DNA of 64,000 bases. It comes from Yersinia massiliensis CCUG 53443 (GTDB taxonomy: Bacteria; Pseudomonadota; Gammaproteobacteria; Enterobacterales; Enterobacteriaceae). Shown one piece after another: positions 20,897 to 28,706 of this stretch. Both the position numbers and the translations under genes were made by a program. How positions within the stretch are numbered: position 1 is the stretch's first letter; every line of letters starts with the position of its first letter. The DNA lies in NCBI RefSeq assembly GCF_000312485.1, contig NZ_HE997643.1, positions 224,195 through 288,194 on the forward strand, written 5' to 3'. The notes under the pieces are model-generated. The model searched no databases, was not told the DNA's origin, and was given only the letters and a program-made list of their open reading frames with translations.

Positions 20897-21094
20897 ATGG
20901 AGGAGCGCGCTTCTTTAGATTTAGATAATTATGTTAAAGGATTGACTGATGCATTACTTCTCACTGTGTTTGCGAGCAATGTAGAGACAAGTACAGCTAC
21001 AGATAGGGCCGGTTTTTATCGTGAGTTACGTGAAATGGGGAATACCCCAAGCGATGCTCGCCGCAATGCGATGCATATTCAAAATTACCTCTAG
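20897..21094 (+). pseudogene. Probable 3' remnant of the gene split at 20882
   Basis: This 65-codon frame is in the same phase as the preceding gene. Only a TAG and four sense codons separate the two frames. No ribosome-binding site precedes its first ATG. The peptide starts MEERASLDLDNYVKG and contains RAGFYRELREMGNTPSDARR, with no known family. The simplest reading is the C-terminal part of one 240-residue protein interrupted by an amber codon. A separate small gene remains possible. Confidence 0.5.
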
Positions 21095-21103
21095 TTTTTT
21101 ATT

Positions 21104-21119
21104 TGTGATAAATATCACA
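21104..21119. promoter_or_regulatory. CRP-like binding site
   Basis: Perfect TGTGA-N6-TCACA palindrome in an AT-rich gap, about 130 bp before the DUF1097 gene. The inner GTGAT/ATCAC symmetry also leaves FNR-type recognition conceivable, though the TTGAT core is absent. Confidence 0.7.
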
Positions 21120-21247
21120 ATAAAAATGCAAACAATGATAATAAATTGGCATTATTGTGATTTGAATCCATAAAAATCATCTTGATTCAGGTAAACTGCG
21201 CGACTTTCACTCAATACACGTTTTGTTTAACCCTCTCGCGCAGGTCA

Positions 21248-21754
21248 ATGCTAATGAACATTATTCTGATGATTGCGATTACCACAGGCATCCTCTCAGG
21301 CATTTGGGGCTGGGTTGCAATTAGCTTGGGACTGATCAGTTGGGCAGGCTTTCTGGGTTGCACGGCTTATTTCGCCTGCCCACAAGGTGGCTTAAAGGGA
21401 TTGCTCATCACGCTATTAACCTGTTTAAGCGGGGTATTCTGGGCGATGATGATCATTCAGGGCAGCGCCTTGCAGCCGGAGTGGGCGATCCTCGGGTATG
21501 TACTGACAGGTATCGTTGCGTTTTTGATGTGTATTCAGGCCTGTCAGCAGTGGCTATCTTTTGTCCCCGGGACTTTTATCGGCGCATGTGCGACCTTTGC
21601 CGGTAATGGTAATTGGAAGCTCGTGGTTGTTTCGCTGTTAGTTGGCGTGGTGTTTGGCTATGCGATGAAGAATAGTGGCTTGTGGTTGGCGGCGAAGCGC
21701 GATCGGCAAGGGAAGAGCCCGTTGGGGGCCGCGGTGAGCATAGATGCTGATTAG
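21248..21754 (+). CDS. DUF1097 family inner-membrane protein (YcdZ-like)
   Basis: Small hydrophobic protein of about 168 residues with five or six predicted membrane helices. Its pattern (GWVAISLGLISWAGFLGCTA, then FACPQGG) fits the DUF1097 family of E. coli YcdZ, whose function is unknown. The frame extends upstream to 21182, but the Met-Leu-Met at 21248 or 21254, just before the first hydrophobic helix, is the likelier start. A CRP-like palindrome lies about 130 bp upstream. It is convergent with the YhcH-family gene. Confidence 0.75.
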   Translation: MLMNIILMIAITTGILSGIWGWVAISLGLISWAGFLGCTAYFACPQGGLKGLLITLLTCLSGVFWAMMIIQGSALQPEWAILGYVLTGIVAFLMCIQACQQWLSFVPGTFIGACATFAGNGNWKLVVVSLLVGVVFGYAMKNSGLWLAAKRDRQGKSPLGAAVSIDAD

Positions 21755-21819
21755 GGGGGACTGAATCAAATTTCGCCTGCCGTAAGAACGCGTCTAACGG
21801 CGGTTAATCATCGTTTAAT

Positions 21820-21845
21820 GTTCACCTTACGTGCGCAAGGTGAAC
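21820..21845. terminator. Hairpin between convergent genes
   Basis: Perfect 9-bp arms GTTCACCTT and AAGGTGAAC around an 8-nt loop, between the 3' ends of the DUF1097 and YhcH-family genes. No long T run follows, so it may be a Rho-assisted or bidirectional terminator. Confidence 0.5.
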
Positions 21846-21878
21846 GGTGAAACGTTAATGACCGAATGAGTTATTCGA

Positions 21879-22346
21879 TTAGATAAGATGCGCTGCGACC
21901 TTCACCACAATTTTGCGAATCGGCCCAACTTCTGCCAGTGTCCCCATTGGCCGATGCAACTCACCCGGGAAGAGCAGGGCGATATCACCGGGAGCCAGTG
22001 TTAACAAGGTTTCTGTGCTGACCCCCTCAAACAGGCCGTAATCTCGCTCACTATCAAAATCCATGGTGGGGCGCTGACCCTGAGTGGAAGGTGACGCGCC
22101 AATGACTTCACTGCCTTCCAGCAAAATATGAATATCAATGTAATAGCGATGTAATTCAGGTGCCTGCTCATACAGCGGTTTAGTCGTCGCAATAATATGA
22201 TTGAGGTAAATTTCACGCCCTTCAATCTCTTGCTCACCCGCCGGTAGATTGGCTAAATCCAGTTGGTTGATTGCCGCTAAGGTCCGGCGGATCACGTCAG
22301 GATACAACGGGTTATTCACCGCAATTTTCAGTTCATCAAGTATCAT
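21879..22346 (-). CDS. YhcH/YjgK/YiaL (TabA-like) family protein
   Basis: Protein of 155 residues of the cupin-fold YhcH/YjgK/YiaL family, often found in sugar-acid and sialic-acid operons. The conserved metal-site signature is seen in HRYYIDIHILLEGSE and in LLFPGELHRPMG. The start at MILDELK is chosen over an upstream in-frame ATG, because it fits the family and avoids overlapping gluconokinase. It is the last gene of the gntK-idnO cluster, 32 bp after gntK. The likely role is an accessory isomerase or mutarotase-like step in sugar-acid use, which is inference from the family and context. Confidence 0.85.
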   Translation of the reverse strand: MILDELKIAVNNPLYPDVIRRTLAAINQLDLANLPAGEQEIEGREIYLNHIIATTKPLYEQAPELHRYYIDIHILLEGSEVIGASPSTQGQRPTMDFDSERDYGLFEGVSTETLLTLAPGDIALLFPGELHRPMGTLAEVGPIRKIVVKVAAHLI

Positions 22347-22378
22347 AACTCTTCCTGTCTTTGTGTGTGACCTGTGCG

Positions 22379-22909
22379 CTATGCACAATGGCTCACGCTA
22401 TTCTCAGATGCCAGTGCAGCAATGCAGTGTTCAACTACACCGGCTACGTCTGGCGAAATATCAATTTGGACCACATCCGGTTCGCTGGCATCTGGTGTTT
22501 CCAGCGTTGCAAACTGGCTCTTTAGCAGACTCTCAGGCATGAAATGCCCTGCGCGTTGCTGCATTCTGTGCAGCACTAAATCGTAATCACCCGTCAGCCA
22601 TAAAAAACGAATGCCATGGTTCCCTGCACGTAGCCGGTCGCGATACTGCTTTTTCAGTGCCGAACAGACTAAAAAACCCACTTCATTCTTTTGCTGTAAG
22701 CTGTATGCCACGTCACTTAATCGCTCGAGCCAAGGTGCGCGGTCTTGGTCATTGAGTGGCTGGCCTGATGCCATTTTTTGGATATTGGCGCGAGGGTGTA
22801 AGTCATCGCCATCAATAAACTTAGCATTAAGCGCTTGTGCCAGTGCCTGTCCGATACAGGATTTACCGGTGCCAGAGACACCCATGACAATAATGCATTT
22901 ACCAGACAT
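22379..22909 (-). CDS. gntK: Gluconokinase
   Basis: Cytosolic kinase converting gluconate to 6-phosphogluconate with ATP. The protein has 176 residues, typical of GntK/IdnK. The Walker A loop GVSGTGKSCIG lies at residues 10-20. FIDGDDLHPRANIQKM and the later CSALKKQYRDRLR and RAGHFMPESLL segments are family signatures. It lies 43 bp downstream of idnO in the same direction, so its substrate could come from 5-keto-gluconate reduction. Whether it is the GntK or IdnK orthologue cannot be decided from one sequence. Confidence 0.93.
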   Translation of the reverse strand: MSGKCIIVMGVSGTGKSCIGQALAQALNAKFIDGDDLHPRANIQKMASGQPLNDQDRAPWLERLSDVAYSLQQKNEVGFLVCSALKKQYRDRLRAGNHGIRFLWLTGDYDLVLHRMQQRAGHFMPESLLKSQFATLETPDASEPDVVQIDISPDVAGVVEHCIAALASENSVSHCA

Positions 22910-22952
22910 AGCTTTCCTCGGTATCAGCTATTGACCAATGTCAGTTCGCAAA

Positions 22953-23717
22953 TCAAACGGCGACCAGCATGCCGCCATCAACGAACAACAGATGCCCGTT
23001 AACGAAATCAGATGCTTTCGACGACAGATAAACCGCCGCACCGATCAACTCTTCTGGGTCACCCCAACGGGCCGCCGGTGTCCGTTTGCACAACCAATCG
23101 GTAAAGGCTTTATCATCAACCAAGGCTTTAGTCATATCGGTTTTGAAATAACCCGGCGCAATACCATTGACTTGAATGTTGTAACGGGCTAGTTCGACAC
23201 ACATGCCACGGGTCAACATTTTGACCGCACCTTTAGAGGCGGCATATGGCGTAATGGTGTCGCGCCCAAGCTCACTTTGCATCGAGCAAATATTGATGAT
23301 TTTCCCGCGTTGACGCTTGACCATATAACGGGAGACAGCCTGTGATACCAAGAAGACAGATTTCTGGTTGACTGCAATCACATCGTCCCAATCTTTTTCT
23401 GGGAATTCGGTAAAAGCATGGCGGCGTTGAATACCGGCATTATTGATTAAGATATCAATAGCGCCAATGCTGCTTTCAATTTGTTCAATGGCGGCTTTAA
23501 CCGCATCATGGTCAGTGACATTAAAAGCAGCAGCATGAGCAATAAAACCATTTTCCCGTAATTCAGTGACGGCTTTCTCTGCTCGTTCGGCAGTAATATC
23601 ATTAATAATGATTTCAGCACCAAATTCAGCCAACCCTTTGGCTAATAAAAACCCGATGCCCTGTGCGGAACCGGTAATTAATACTTTGCGTTTTTCTAAT
23701 GAAAATAGATTCTTCAT
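22953..23717 (-). CDS. idnO: Gluconate 5-dehydrogenase (5-keto-gluconate reductase)
   Basis: Short-chain dehydrogenase of 254 residues that interconverts 5-keto-gluconate and gluconate with NAD(P)H. The cofactor loop GSAQGIGFLLAKGLAEFGAE lies near residue 16, NNAG near residue 90, and the catalytic YAASKGAV motif near residue 158. It is first in the minus-strand cluster idnO-gntK-yhcH and divergent from a LacI-type regulator. The overall sequence fits IdnO. Confidence 0.9.
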   Translation of the reverse strand: MKNLFSLEKRKVLITGSAQGIGFLLAKGLAEFGAEIIINDITAERAEKAVTELRENGFIAHAAAFNVTDHDAVKAAIEQIESSIGAIDILINNAGIQRRHAFTEFPEKDWDDVIAVNQKSVFLVSQAVSRYMVKRQRGKIINICSMQSELGRDTITPYAASKGAVKMLTRGMCVELARYNIQVNGIAPGYFKTDMTKALVDDKAFTDWLCKRTPAARWGDPEELIGAAVYLSSKASDFVNGHLLFVDGGMLVAV

Positions 23718-23996
23718 CGTCGATTCCTAATGTCGCTTATTTGGCGACATATATAATAAATGTCATGGTTGATTACTGCTAAATTAACACGGCAATAATT
23801 TATTTTCGGCAATAGCAAACTAGAAAAATAAAAAGTAAGCTAGAACAATAAAACTATTATTATTCCTTAACTTTGCTTTAACGCAGGTGGAAATGCTTTA
23901 AAGCAGGTAGAGATTCAATTATCACTCAAGGCATTTCCATTAATCTGGCCGTCAAAAAAACTTGTGACTATGAAACCGTTTTCTGTCTTATCAAAC

Positions 23997-24012
23997 TGTG
24001 ACGTAGATCACT
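23997..24012. promoter_or_regulatory. CRP-like binding site
   Basis: TGTGA-N6-TCACT, one base from the ideal palindrome, upstream of both idnO and the regulator gene. It would place the locus under catabolite control. Confidence 0.7.
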
Positions 24013-24034
24013 TTAAATCATGTTACGACAAGCT

Positions 24035-24046
24035 GTTACCGCTTAC
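24035..24046. promoter_or_regulatory. GntR/IdnR-type operator candidate
   Basis: GTTACCGCTTAC resembles the gluconate-regulator operator core GTTACCGGTAAC with two changes. It sits 23 bp after the CRP-like site. Confidence 0.5.
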
Positions 24047-24180
24047 GTGAGCCACATCGCCTTGAGAACAGAAAAAGACCACCGCAAGCAGGGACTTCGC
24101 TCTTTTTATCGTATGATTAAAGATTAACTTGTTGATAATAAAATAACTTAATCGTATTCATTCGCGCTGTTATAGCATAT

Positions 24181-24192
24181 TTAACCGGTAAC
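24181..24192. promoter_or_regulatory. GntR/IdnR-type operator candidate
   Basis: TTAACCGGTAAC keeps the ACCGGTAAC half perfectly, 73 bp before the regulator start. This position suits autoregulation. Confidence 0.55.
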
Positions 24193-24265
24193 ATACTTTT
24201 CATTACCCAAGTTAACAGTGCATAATCACCTGACCTATCCCGCACTCTTGTCCTAGGTATTTGCC

Positions 24266-25258
24266 ATGAAAAACCAGCGTGTTACGTTACAAGATATTGC
24301 GTTACTGGCCGGCGTGACCAAAATGACCGTTAGCCGCTATCTGCGCACGCCGGAAAAAGTGGCACCAGAAACCGGTGAACGCATTGCTCAGGTGATGGCT
24401 GAAGTTAACTACAGCGCTGATTCTGAAGGGGATATGGGGCTTAATCAAAAAATTCCGCGCATCGGTATCTTAGTGCCTTCCTTTAATAATCAGATTTTTT
24501 CCGATCTATTGGCCGGTATTGAGTCGGTGACTGCCGCCAGCGGCTACCAAACTTTGGTGGTCAACTATAACTACAGTAAAGAGCGGGAAGAAGAGCAGAT
24601 CATTAATCTACTCTCCTGCCAAATTTCTGGGTTAATCCTAACGGACTCCGAACATACCTTACGTGCAGATAAGTATTTGAATGCTTCTGAGATTCCCGTC
24701 GCGCAGGTGATGGATCTGGAGCCTCAATTCAACCGTATTACCGTCGGTTTTAATAATTATCAAGCCGCCTATGATATGACGGCAACGCTGCTTGCGAGTG
24801 GAAAGCAAAATATTGTCTATTTCGGTTCGATGTCTGATGTGCGTGATCGCAAGCGTTATCAAGGCTATAGCCAAGCCATGAGTGATGCAGGTTTCACCCC
24901 ATTGCATATTACCCCGAACAAAGTCTCGTCAGTTTCTATTGGTGCTGGGATGTTGGCATTGGCACGACAAATGTATCCGCAAGTGGATGCGATTTTCTGT
25001 ACCAATGATGATATGGCGGTGGGGGTGTTACAAGAATGCTTGAAATTGGGCATGGCAATCCCAGTTGAAATGGCTATTTCAGGTTTTCATGGGTTAGATA
25101 TCGGTCAGGCCACCACGCCAGTGCTGGCCAGTGTGACCACACCTCGTTTTGAAATGGGCAAAGTCGCTGCGGAGATTTTGATTAAGAAAATCAAAAAAAT
25201 CCCGACAATTGAACAGGTTGATCTTCACTATCGTATTTCTCTGGGTGGCACGATTTAA
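24266..25258 (+). CDS. LacI-family regulator, IdnR/GntR-like
   Basis: LacI/GalR repressor of 330 residues. The N-terminal helix-turn-helix and hinge (VTLQDIALLAGVTKMTVSRY) are followed by a sugar-binding domain with IPRIGILVPSFNNQIFSDLL and FCTNDDMAVG. The sequence is close in pattern to E. coli IdnR and GntR, which respond to gluconate or 5-keto-gluconate and bind GTTACC-type palindromes. Such palindromes occur upstream of this gene and of the dehydrogenase operon at 25644. It probably controls both arms of the locus. The effector is inferred. Confidence 0.88.
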   Translation: MKNQRVTLQDIALLAGVTKMTVSRYLRTPEKVAPETGERIAQVMAEVNYSADSEGDMGLNQKIPRIGILVPSFNNQIFSDLLAGIESVTAASGYQTLVVNYNYSKEREEEQIINLLSCQISGLILTDSEHTLRADKYLNASEIPVAQVMDLEPQFNRITVGFNNYQAAYDMTATLLASGKQNIVYFGSMSDVRDRKRYQGYSQAMSDAGFTPLHITPNKVSSVSIGAGMLALARQMYPQVDAIFCTNDDMAVGVLQECLKLGMAIPVEMAISGFHGLDIGQATTPVLASVTTPRFEMGKVAAEILIKKIKKIPTIEQVDLHYRISLGGTI

Positions 25259-25477
25259 CGCTTTCACTCTGTCAGCACACTTTGTTACCCGCCATATTCT
25301 GCCCTTGAGCGACTCAATGGCAGTCAGTCGCGCTTTACGGTTTCCTTTGCTATCACTCGCTTCACGCGATAACAAATCACCGCAGCAGATAACATTTCAG
25401 TGACGACATGACATAAGTTTTTAACGCTCATCCGTTTAGCTGAAACAATTCAGCTCCAACAATGATAGCTTGCTCAC

Positions 25478-25489
25478 GTTACCGGTAAC
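25478..25489. promoter_or_regulatory. Perfect GntR/IdnR-type operator
   Basis: GTTACCGGTAAC is a perfect 12-bp palindrome, 155 bp upstream of the 2-hydroxyacid dehydrogenase gene and 23 bp before a CRP-like site. Confidence 0.75.
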
Positions 25490-25511
25490 ATGTTTTTTTA
25501 ACATGATTTAG

Positions 25512-25527
25512 AGTGACTTGCATCACA
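25512..25527. promoter_or_regulatory. CRP-like binding site
   Basis: AGTGA-N6-TCACA, one base from consensus, between the operator at 25478 and the dehydrogenase gene. It repeats the CRP/operator pairing of the divergent region. Confidence 0.65.
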
Positions 25528-25643
25528 AAATAAAACATTGAAAACAGGTCTTATAACGACATTCGCTGAATGGCTCAATCATCTGCTGATGACCTGCCGC
25601 CATTCTAGTTTCTTTGATTTATTGACATGGTCAGGTACTCGTA

Positions 25644-26609
25644 ATGAAAAACAGCTCAACCTCTGTATCCCAACAAGCCGTATTAATTATTGCGCCGGTA
25701 ATGGACTATTTGACCGAGAAGTTGGAGCAAAACTTTACGGTTTATAAACTCTTCGACGTCGCGGATCAGACCGAATTTCTTGCGGAGCAGGGCAAGAACA
25801 TTAAAGGTATTGTGACCCGCGGTGATATTGGGGTCACTAACGAAGTGTTGGCGTTATTACCTGAAGTCGAGATTATCTCCATCTTTGGTGTCGGGACGGA
25901 TGCGGTCGATTTGGATTATACCCGTGAGCGTAGAATCATTGTCACGACCACCCCGGGCGTACTGACCGACGATGTGGCAGACACCGCACTGGGGCTGATT
26001 ATTGCCACCTCTCGCCGCTTATGTCAGGCCGATAAATTCCTTCGGGCAGGGCAATGGCCGCACAGCAGCTTGCCTTTAGCGTCCAAAGTGACGGGCAAAC
26101 GTCTAGGCGTATTTGGAATGGGTCGTATTGGTCAAGCGATTGCGCGTCGCGCTGCGGGCTTCGATATGCAGATTGCGTATACCGATACCGCGCACATTGA
26201 CAGTCTGCCCTATCAGTATGTGTCTGATTTAGTCAGCCTAGCGAAACAAAGCGACATTCTGGTGGTGGCTATTTCAGGCGGGAAAGACAGTGTAGGTTTG
26301 GTGGATAAAACCATTTTTGCCGCCATGCCAAACGATGCCATTCTGATCAATATCGCCCGTGGCAGTATGATTAATCAGGACGAATTAATTCTGGCATTAC
26401 AACAGCAAGAGATTGGCGGCGCGGGTCTGGATGTTTTTGCCGATGAACCGAATGTGCCACAGGCATTAATTGAAATGGATAATGTTGTATTACTGCCGCA
26501 TATTGCCAGTGCGACAAAAGAAACACGTATCCAAATGAGTGACATTGTTTTTTCAAATATTCTCGCGCACTTTTCGGGAAATAAAGCACCAACCGCAATT
26601 CATTATTAA
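25644..26609 (+). CDS. 2-hydroxyacid dehydrogenase (keto-gluconate reductase-like)
   Basis: D-isomer-specific 2-hydroxyacid dehydrogenase of 321 residues. The NAD(P) Rossmann loop GVFGMGRIGQAIARRAAGFD lies near residue 154. The catalytic region includes NIARGSMINQDEL, GAGLDVFADEPNVP and the histidine of LLPHIASAT. The family reduces glyoxylate, hydroxypyruvate or 2-keto-gluconate. In this locus 2-keto-gluconate reduction to gluconate is the best guess. It is the first gene of a plus-strand operon with an MFS permease, a UPF0303 gene and edd, and it is preceded by an operator and a CRP-like site. Confidence 0.85.
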   Translation: MKNSSTSVSQQAVLIIAPVMDYLTEKLEQNFTVYKLFDVADQTEFLAEQGKNIKGIVTRGDIGVTNEVLALLPEVEIISIFGVGTDAVDLDYTRERRIIVTTTPGVLTDDVADTALGLIIATSRRLCQADKFLRAGQWPHSSLPLASKVTGKRLGVFGMGRIGQAIARRAAGFDMQIAYTDTAHIDSLPYQYVSDLVSLAKQSDILVVAISGGKDSVGLVDKTIFAAMPNDAILINIARGSMINQDELILALQQQEIGGAGLDVFADEPNVPQALIEMDNVVLLPHIASATKETRIQMSDIVFSNILAHFSGNKAPTAIHY

Positions 26610-26816
26610 TTTCGTTAATTTTTCAAATTGAATAGAGGCAGATTGTATTGACTCGCGACCTGACTCATATTTGAAATCTATCGGGCATATTAATAATAAA
26701 AGTGTTTATTGAAATTAATTAAATGTGGCAAATATCCCTTATTTGCTGTCGGTTTTCCTTGTGTTTTTAGGATTAATGCAAGGGAATACTTCGCTATTAT
26801 CATGAGGCGTGTTGAT

Positions 26817-28133
26817 ATGGACAGTAAGATCCCTAATGCCCGTTGGTTCCGAGTTATCGTGCCAATAATGATTGCTTGTATTATTTCTTTTATGGACCGG
26901 GTCAATATTAGTTTTGCACTTCCTGGCGGTATGGAAAGCGATCTGGCTATTACCAGCCAAATGGCCGGTTTAGCCGGCGGTATTTTCTTTATTGGTTATT
27001 TATTTTTACAAGTCCCTGGTGGCCGAATTGCCGTGCACGGTAGCGGCAGGAGATTTATCGCTTATTCCCTCACGGTTTGGGCCATCGTCTCCATTCTGAC
27101 TGGCTTTGTGACTAACCATTATCAGTTGTTATTCCTGCGTTTTGTGCTGGGGGTCTCTGAGGGCGGTATGTTACCGGTGGTTTTGACCATGGTCAGTAAT
27201 TGGTTCCCAGAGCGTGAAATTGGCCGCGCCAATGCCTTCGTCATGATGTTTGCGCCCATTGGTGGCATGTTAACGGCACCGTTGTCCGGCTTTATTATCA
27301 ATGCGCTTGATTGGCGTTGGCTGTTCTTCCTTGAAGGGGGCTTGTCCGCGCTGGTGTTGGTGATGTGGTGGTTTGTTATCAGTGATCGCCCTGAAGAAGC
27401 CAAATGGCTATCGGCGAAAGAGCGCGATTATTTAGTGACAGAATTGTCGCGGGAACGTGCTGAGCGGATGCTCAATGCGCCAGTGACCAATGCGCCATTG
27501 AAAGCCGTATTCCTCAATAAAGGGCTGATGAAATTAGTGGCGCTTAACTTCTTTTATCAAACAGGGGATTACGGCTATACCCTGTGGTTACCGACCATTT
27601 TGAAAAATCTCACTGGCGGGAATATGGCCTCGGTCGGCATTCTGGCGATACTGCCGTTTATTGCCACCATGGCGGGGATTTATACCATTTCTACTTTGTC
27701 GGATAGAACCGGCAAACGCCGCTTGCTTATCATGATTTCACTGTTCTGTTTTGCCGCTGGCCTTGTCACATCGGTGATTTTCCGCCACGACGTGTTGATC
27801 GCTTATCTGGCATTGGTGGTGTGCGGATTCTTCCTTAAAGCAGCAACCAGCCCATTCTGGTCAATTCCTGGTCGTATCGCCATACCTGAAGTGGCGGGTG
27901 GTGCGCGCGGCGTTATCAATGGCTTAGGTAATTTGGGCGGATTCTGCGGCCCGTATCTGGTCGGGGTGATGATTTTCTTCTACGGCCAAAGTGCAGCGGT
28001 TTGCATGTTAGCGGGCTCATTGATTATTGCCGGATTGATTACGCTGACATTGCCGAAAGAGTGTGATGTTGAAGTGAGCAAACAGGGCAAGGGCTTGGCT
28101 GACAAAGTTTTGCCGAAGGCAAAACGCGCTTAA
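26817..28133 (+). CDS. MFS permease, anion:cation symporter family
   Basis: Inner-membrane transporter of 438 residues and about 12 helices. The motifs MDRVNISFALPGGM, GYLFLQVPGG and RFVLGVSEGGMLPVV are typical of the anion:cation symporter (phthalate/hexuronate/galactonate) branch of MFS. The frame is open to 26709, but the ATG at 26817 has GAGG nine bases upstream and fits the family start. The probable substrate is a sugar acid such as keto-gluconate. The operon position between a hydroxyacid dehydrogenase and edd supports this; the exact substrate is unknown. Confidence 0.85.
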   Translation: MDSKIPNARWFRVIVPIMIACIISFMDRVNISFALPGGMESDLAITSQMAGLAGGIFFIGYLFLQVPGGRIAVHGSGRRFIAYSLTVWAIVSILTGFVTNHYQLLFLRFVLGVSEGGMLPVVLTMVSNWFPEREIGRANAFVMMFAPIGGMLTAPLSGFIINALDWRWLFFLEGGLSALVLVMWWFVISDRPEEAKWLSAKERDYLVTELSRERAERMLNAPVTNAPLKAVFLNKGLMKLVALNFFYQTGDYGYTLWLPTILKNLTGGNMASVGILAILPFIATMAGIYTISTLSDRTGKRRLLIMISLFCFAAGLVTSVIFRHDVLIAYLALVVCGFFLKAATSPFWSIPGRIAIPEVAGGARGVINGLGNLGGFCGPYLVGVMIFFYGQSAAVCMLAGSLIIAGLITLTLPKECDVEVSKQGKGLADKVLPKAKRA

Positions 28134-28196
28134 ATCCAGTCGGGGCTATCGGCTGAATCTGACGATAGCCCCTGCGGGTGAATACCGGAGAATAAT

Positions 28197-28703
28197 ATGA
28201 ATTTGCAGCAGCAACTCATCTACTGCCAGCAGCACCAGCAATTGTTACAGTTGATGCATTTCGATCACGAAATCGCTTGGCAGTTAGGCGAAAAAATAAA
28301 GCGGCAAGCTGAAACACAAGGGGTGGCATTGGCTATCGATATCACCGTCAATCATCAATCACTGTTCAGTTATGCCATGCCAGGCACCAGTGCAGAAAAT
28401 CATGATTGGCTGCGCCGCAAACGTAATGTGGTTGAACTGCTCAATACCAGCTCTTATGCGGCCGGATTGATGTTACAACAGCGCCAAACCTCTCTTGAAG
28501 CACGTTATGGTGTCAATCTACGCGACTATGCTGCGCTAGGCGGCGGTTTCCCATTGCAGGTTAAACATGCGGGTATTATTGGCAGCGTTAATGTCTCCGG
28601 CGCGCCACATTTGGATGATCACAATTTACTGTTGCAGGTGTTGGCGGATTTTATTGGTTTGCCCGCGGGCAGTATTGAACTTTTATCGCCGCTGAGCGAA
28701 TAA
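28197..28703 (+). CDS. UPF0303 / heme-binding-fold family protein
   Basis: Protein of 168 residues of the UPF0303 family, related to the GlcG/HbpS (DUF336) fold. It shows the conserved [11 protein letters not shown] stretch, GGGFPLQV (about residue 118) and the [13 protein letters not shown] segment. The family function is not established; some relatives bind heme or sit in sugar-acid operons. It lies 63 bp after the permease and only 3 bp before edd, so it is almost certainly co-transcribed. A role in the keto-acid pathway is inference. Confidence 0.82.
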   Translation: MNLQQQLIYCQQHQQLLQLMHFDHEIAWQLGEKIKRQAETQGVALAIDITVNHQSLFSYAMPGTSAENHDWLRRKRNVVELLNTSSYAAGLMLQQRQTSLEARYGVNLRDYAALGGGFPLQVKHAGIIGSVNVSGAPHLDDHNLLLQVLADFIGLPAGSIELLSPLSE

Positions 28704-28706
28704 GGA

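Larger units (their letters stand above)
23718..24265. other. Divergent control region of the sugar-acid locus
   Basis: 548 bp between idnO and the LacI-type regulator. It carries a near-perfect CRP site (23997-24012) and two GntR/IdnR-type operator candidates (24035-24046 and 24181-24192). No gene is seen in it. Confidence 0.7.
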
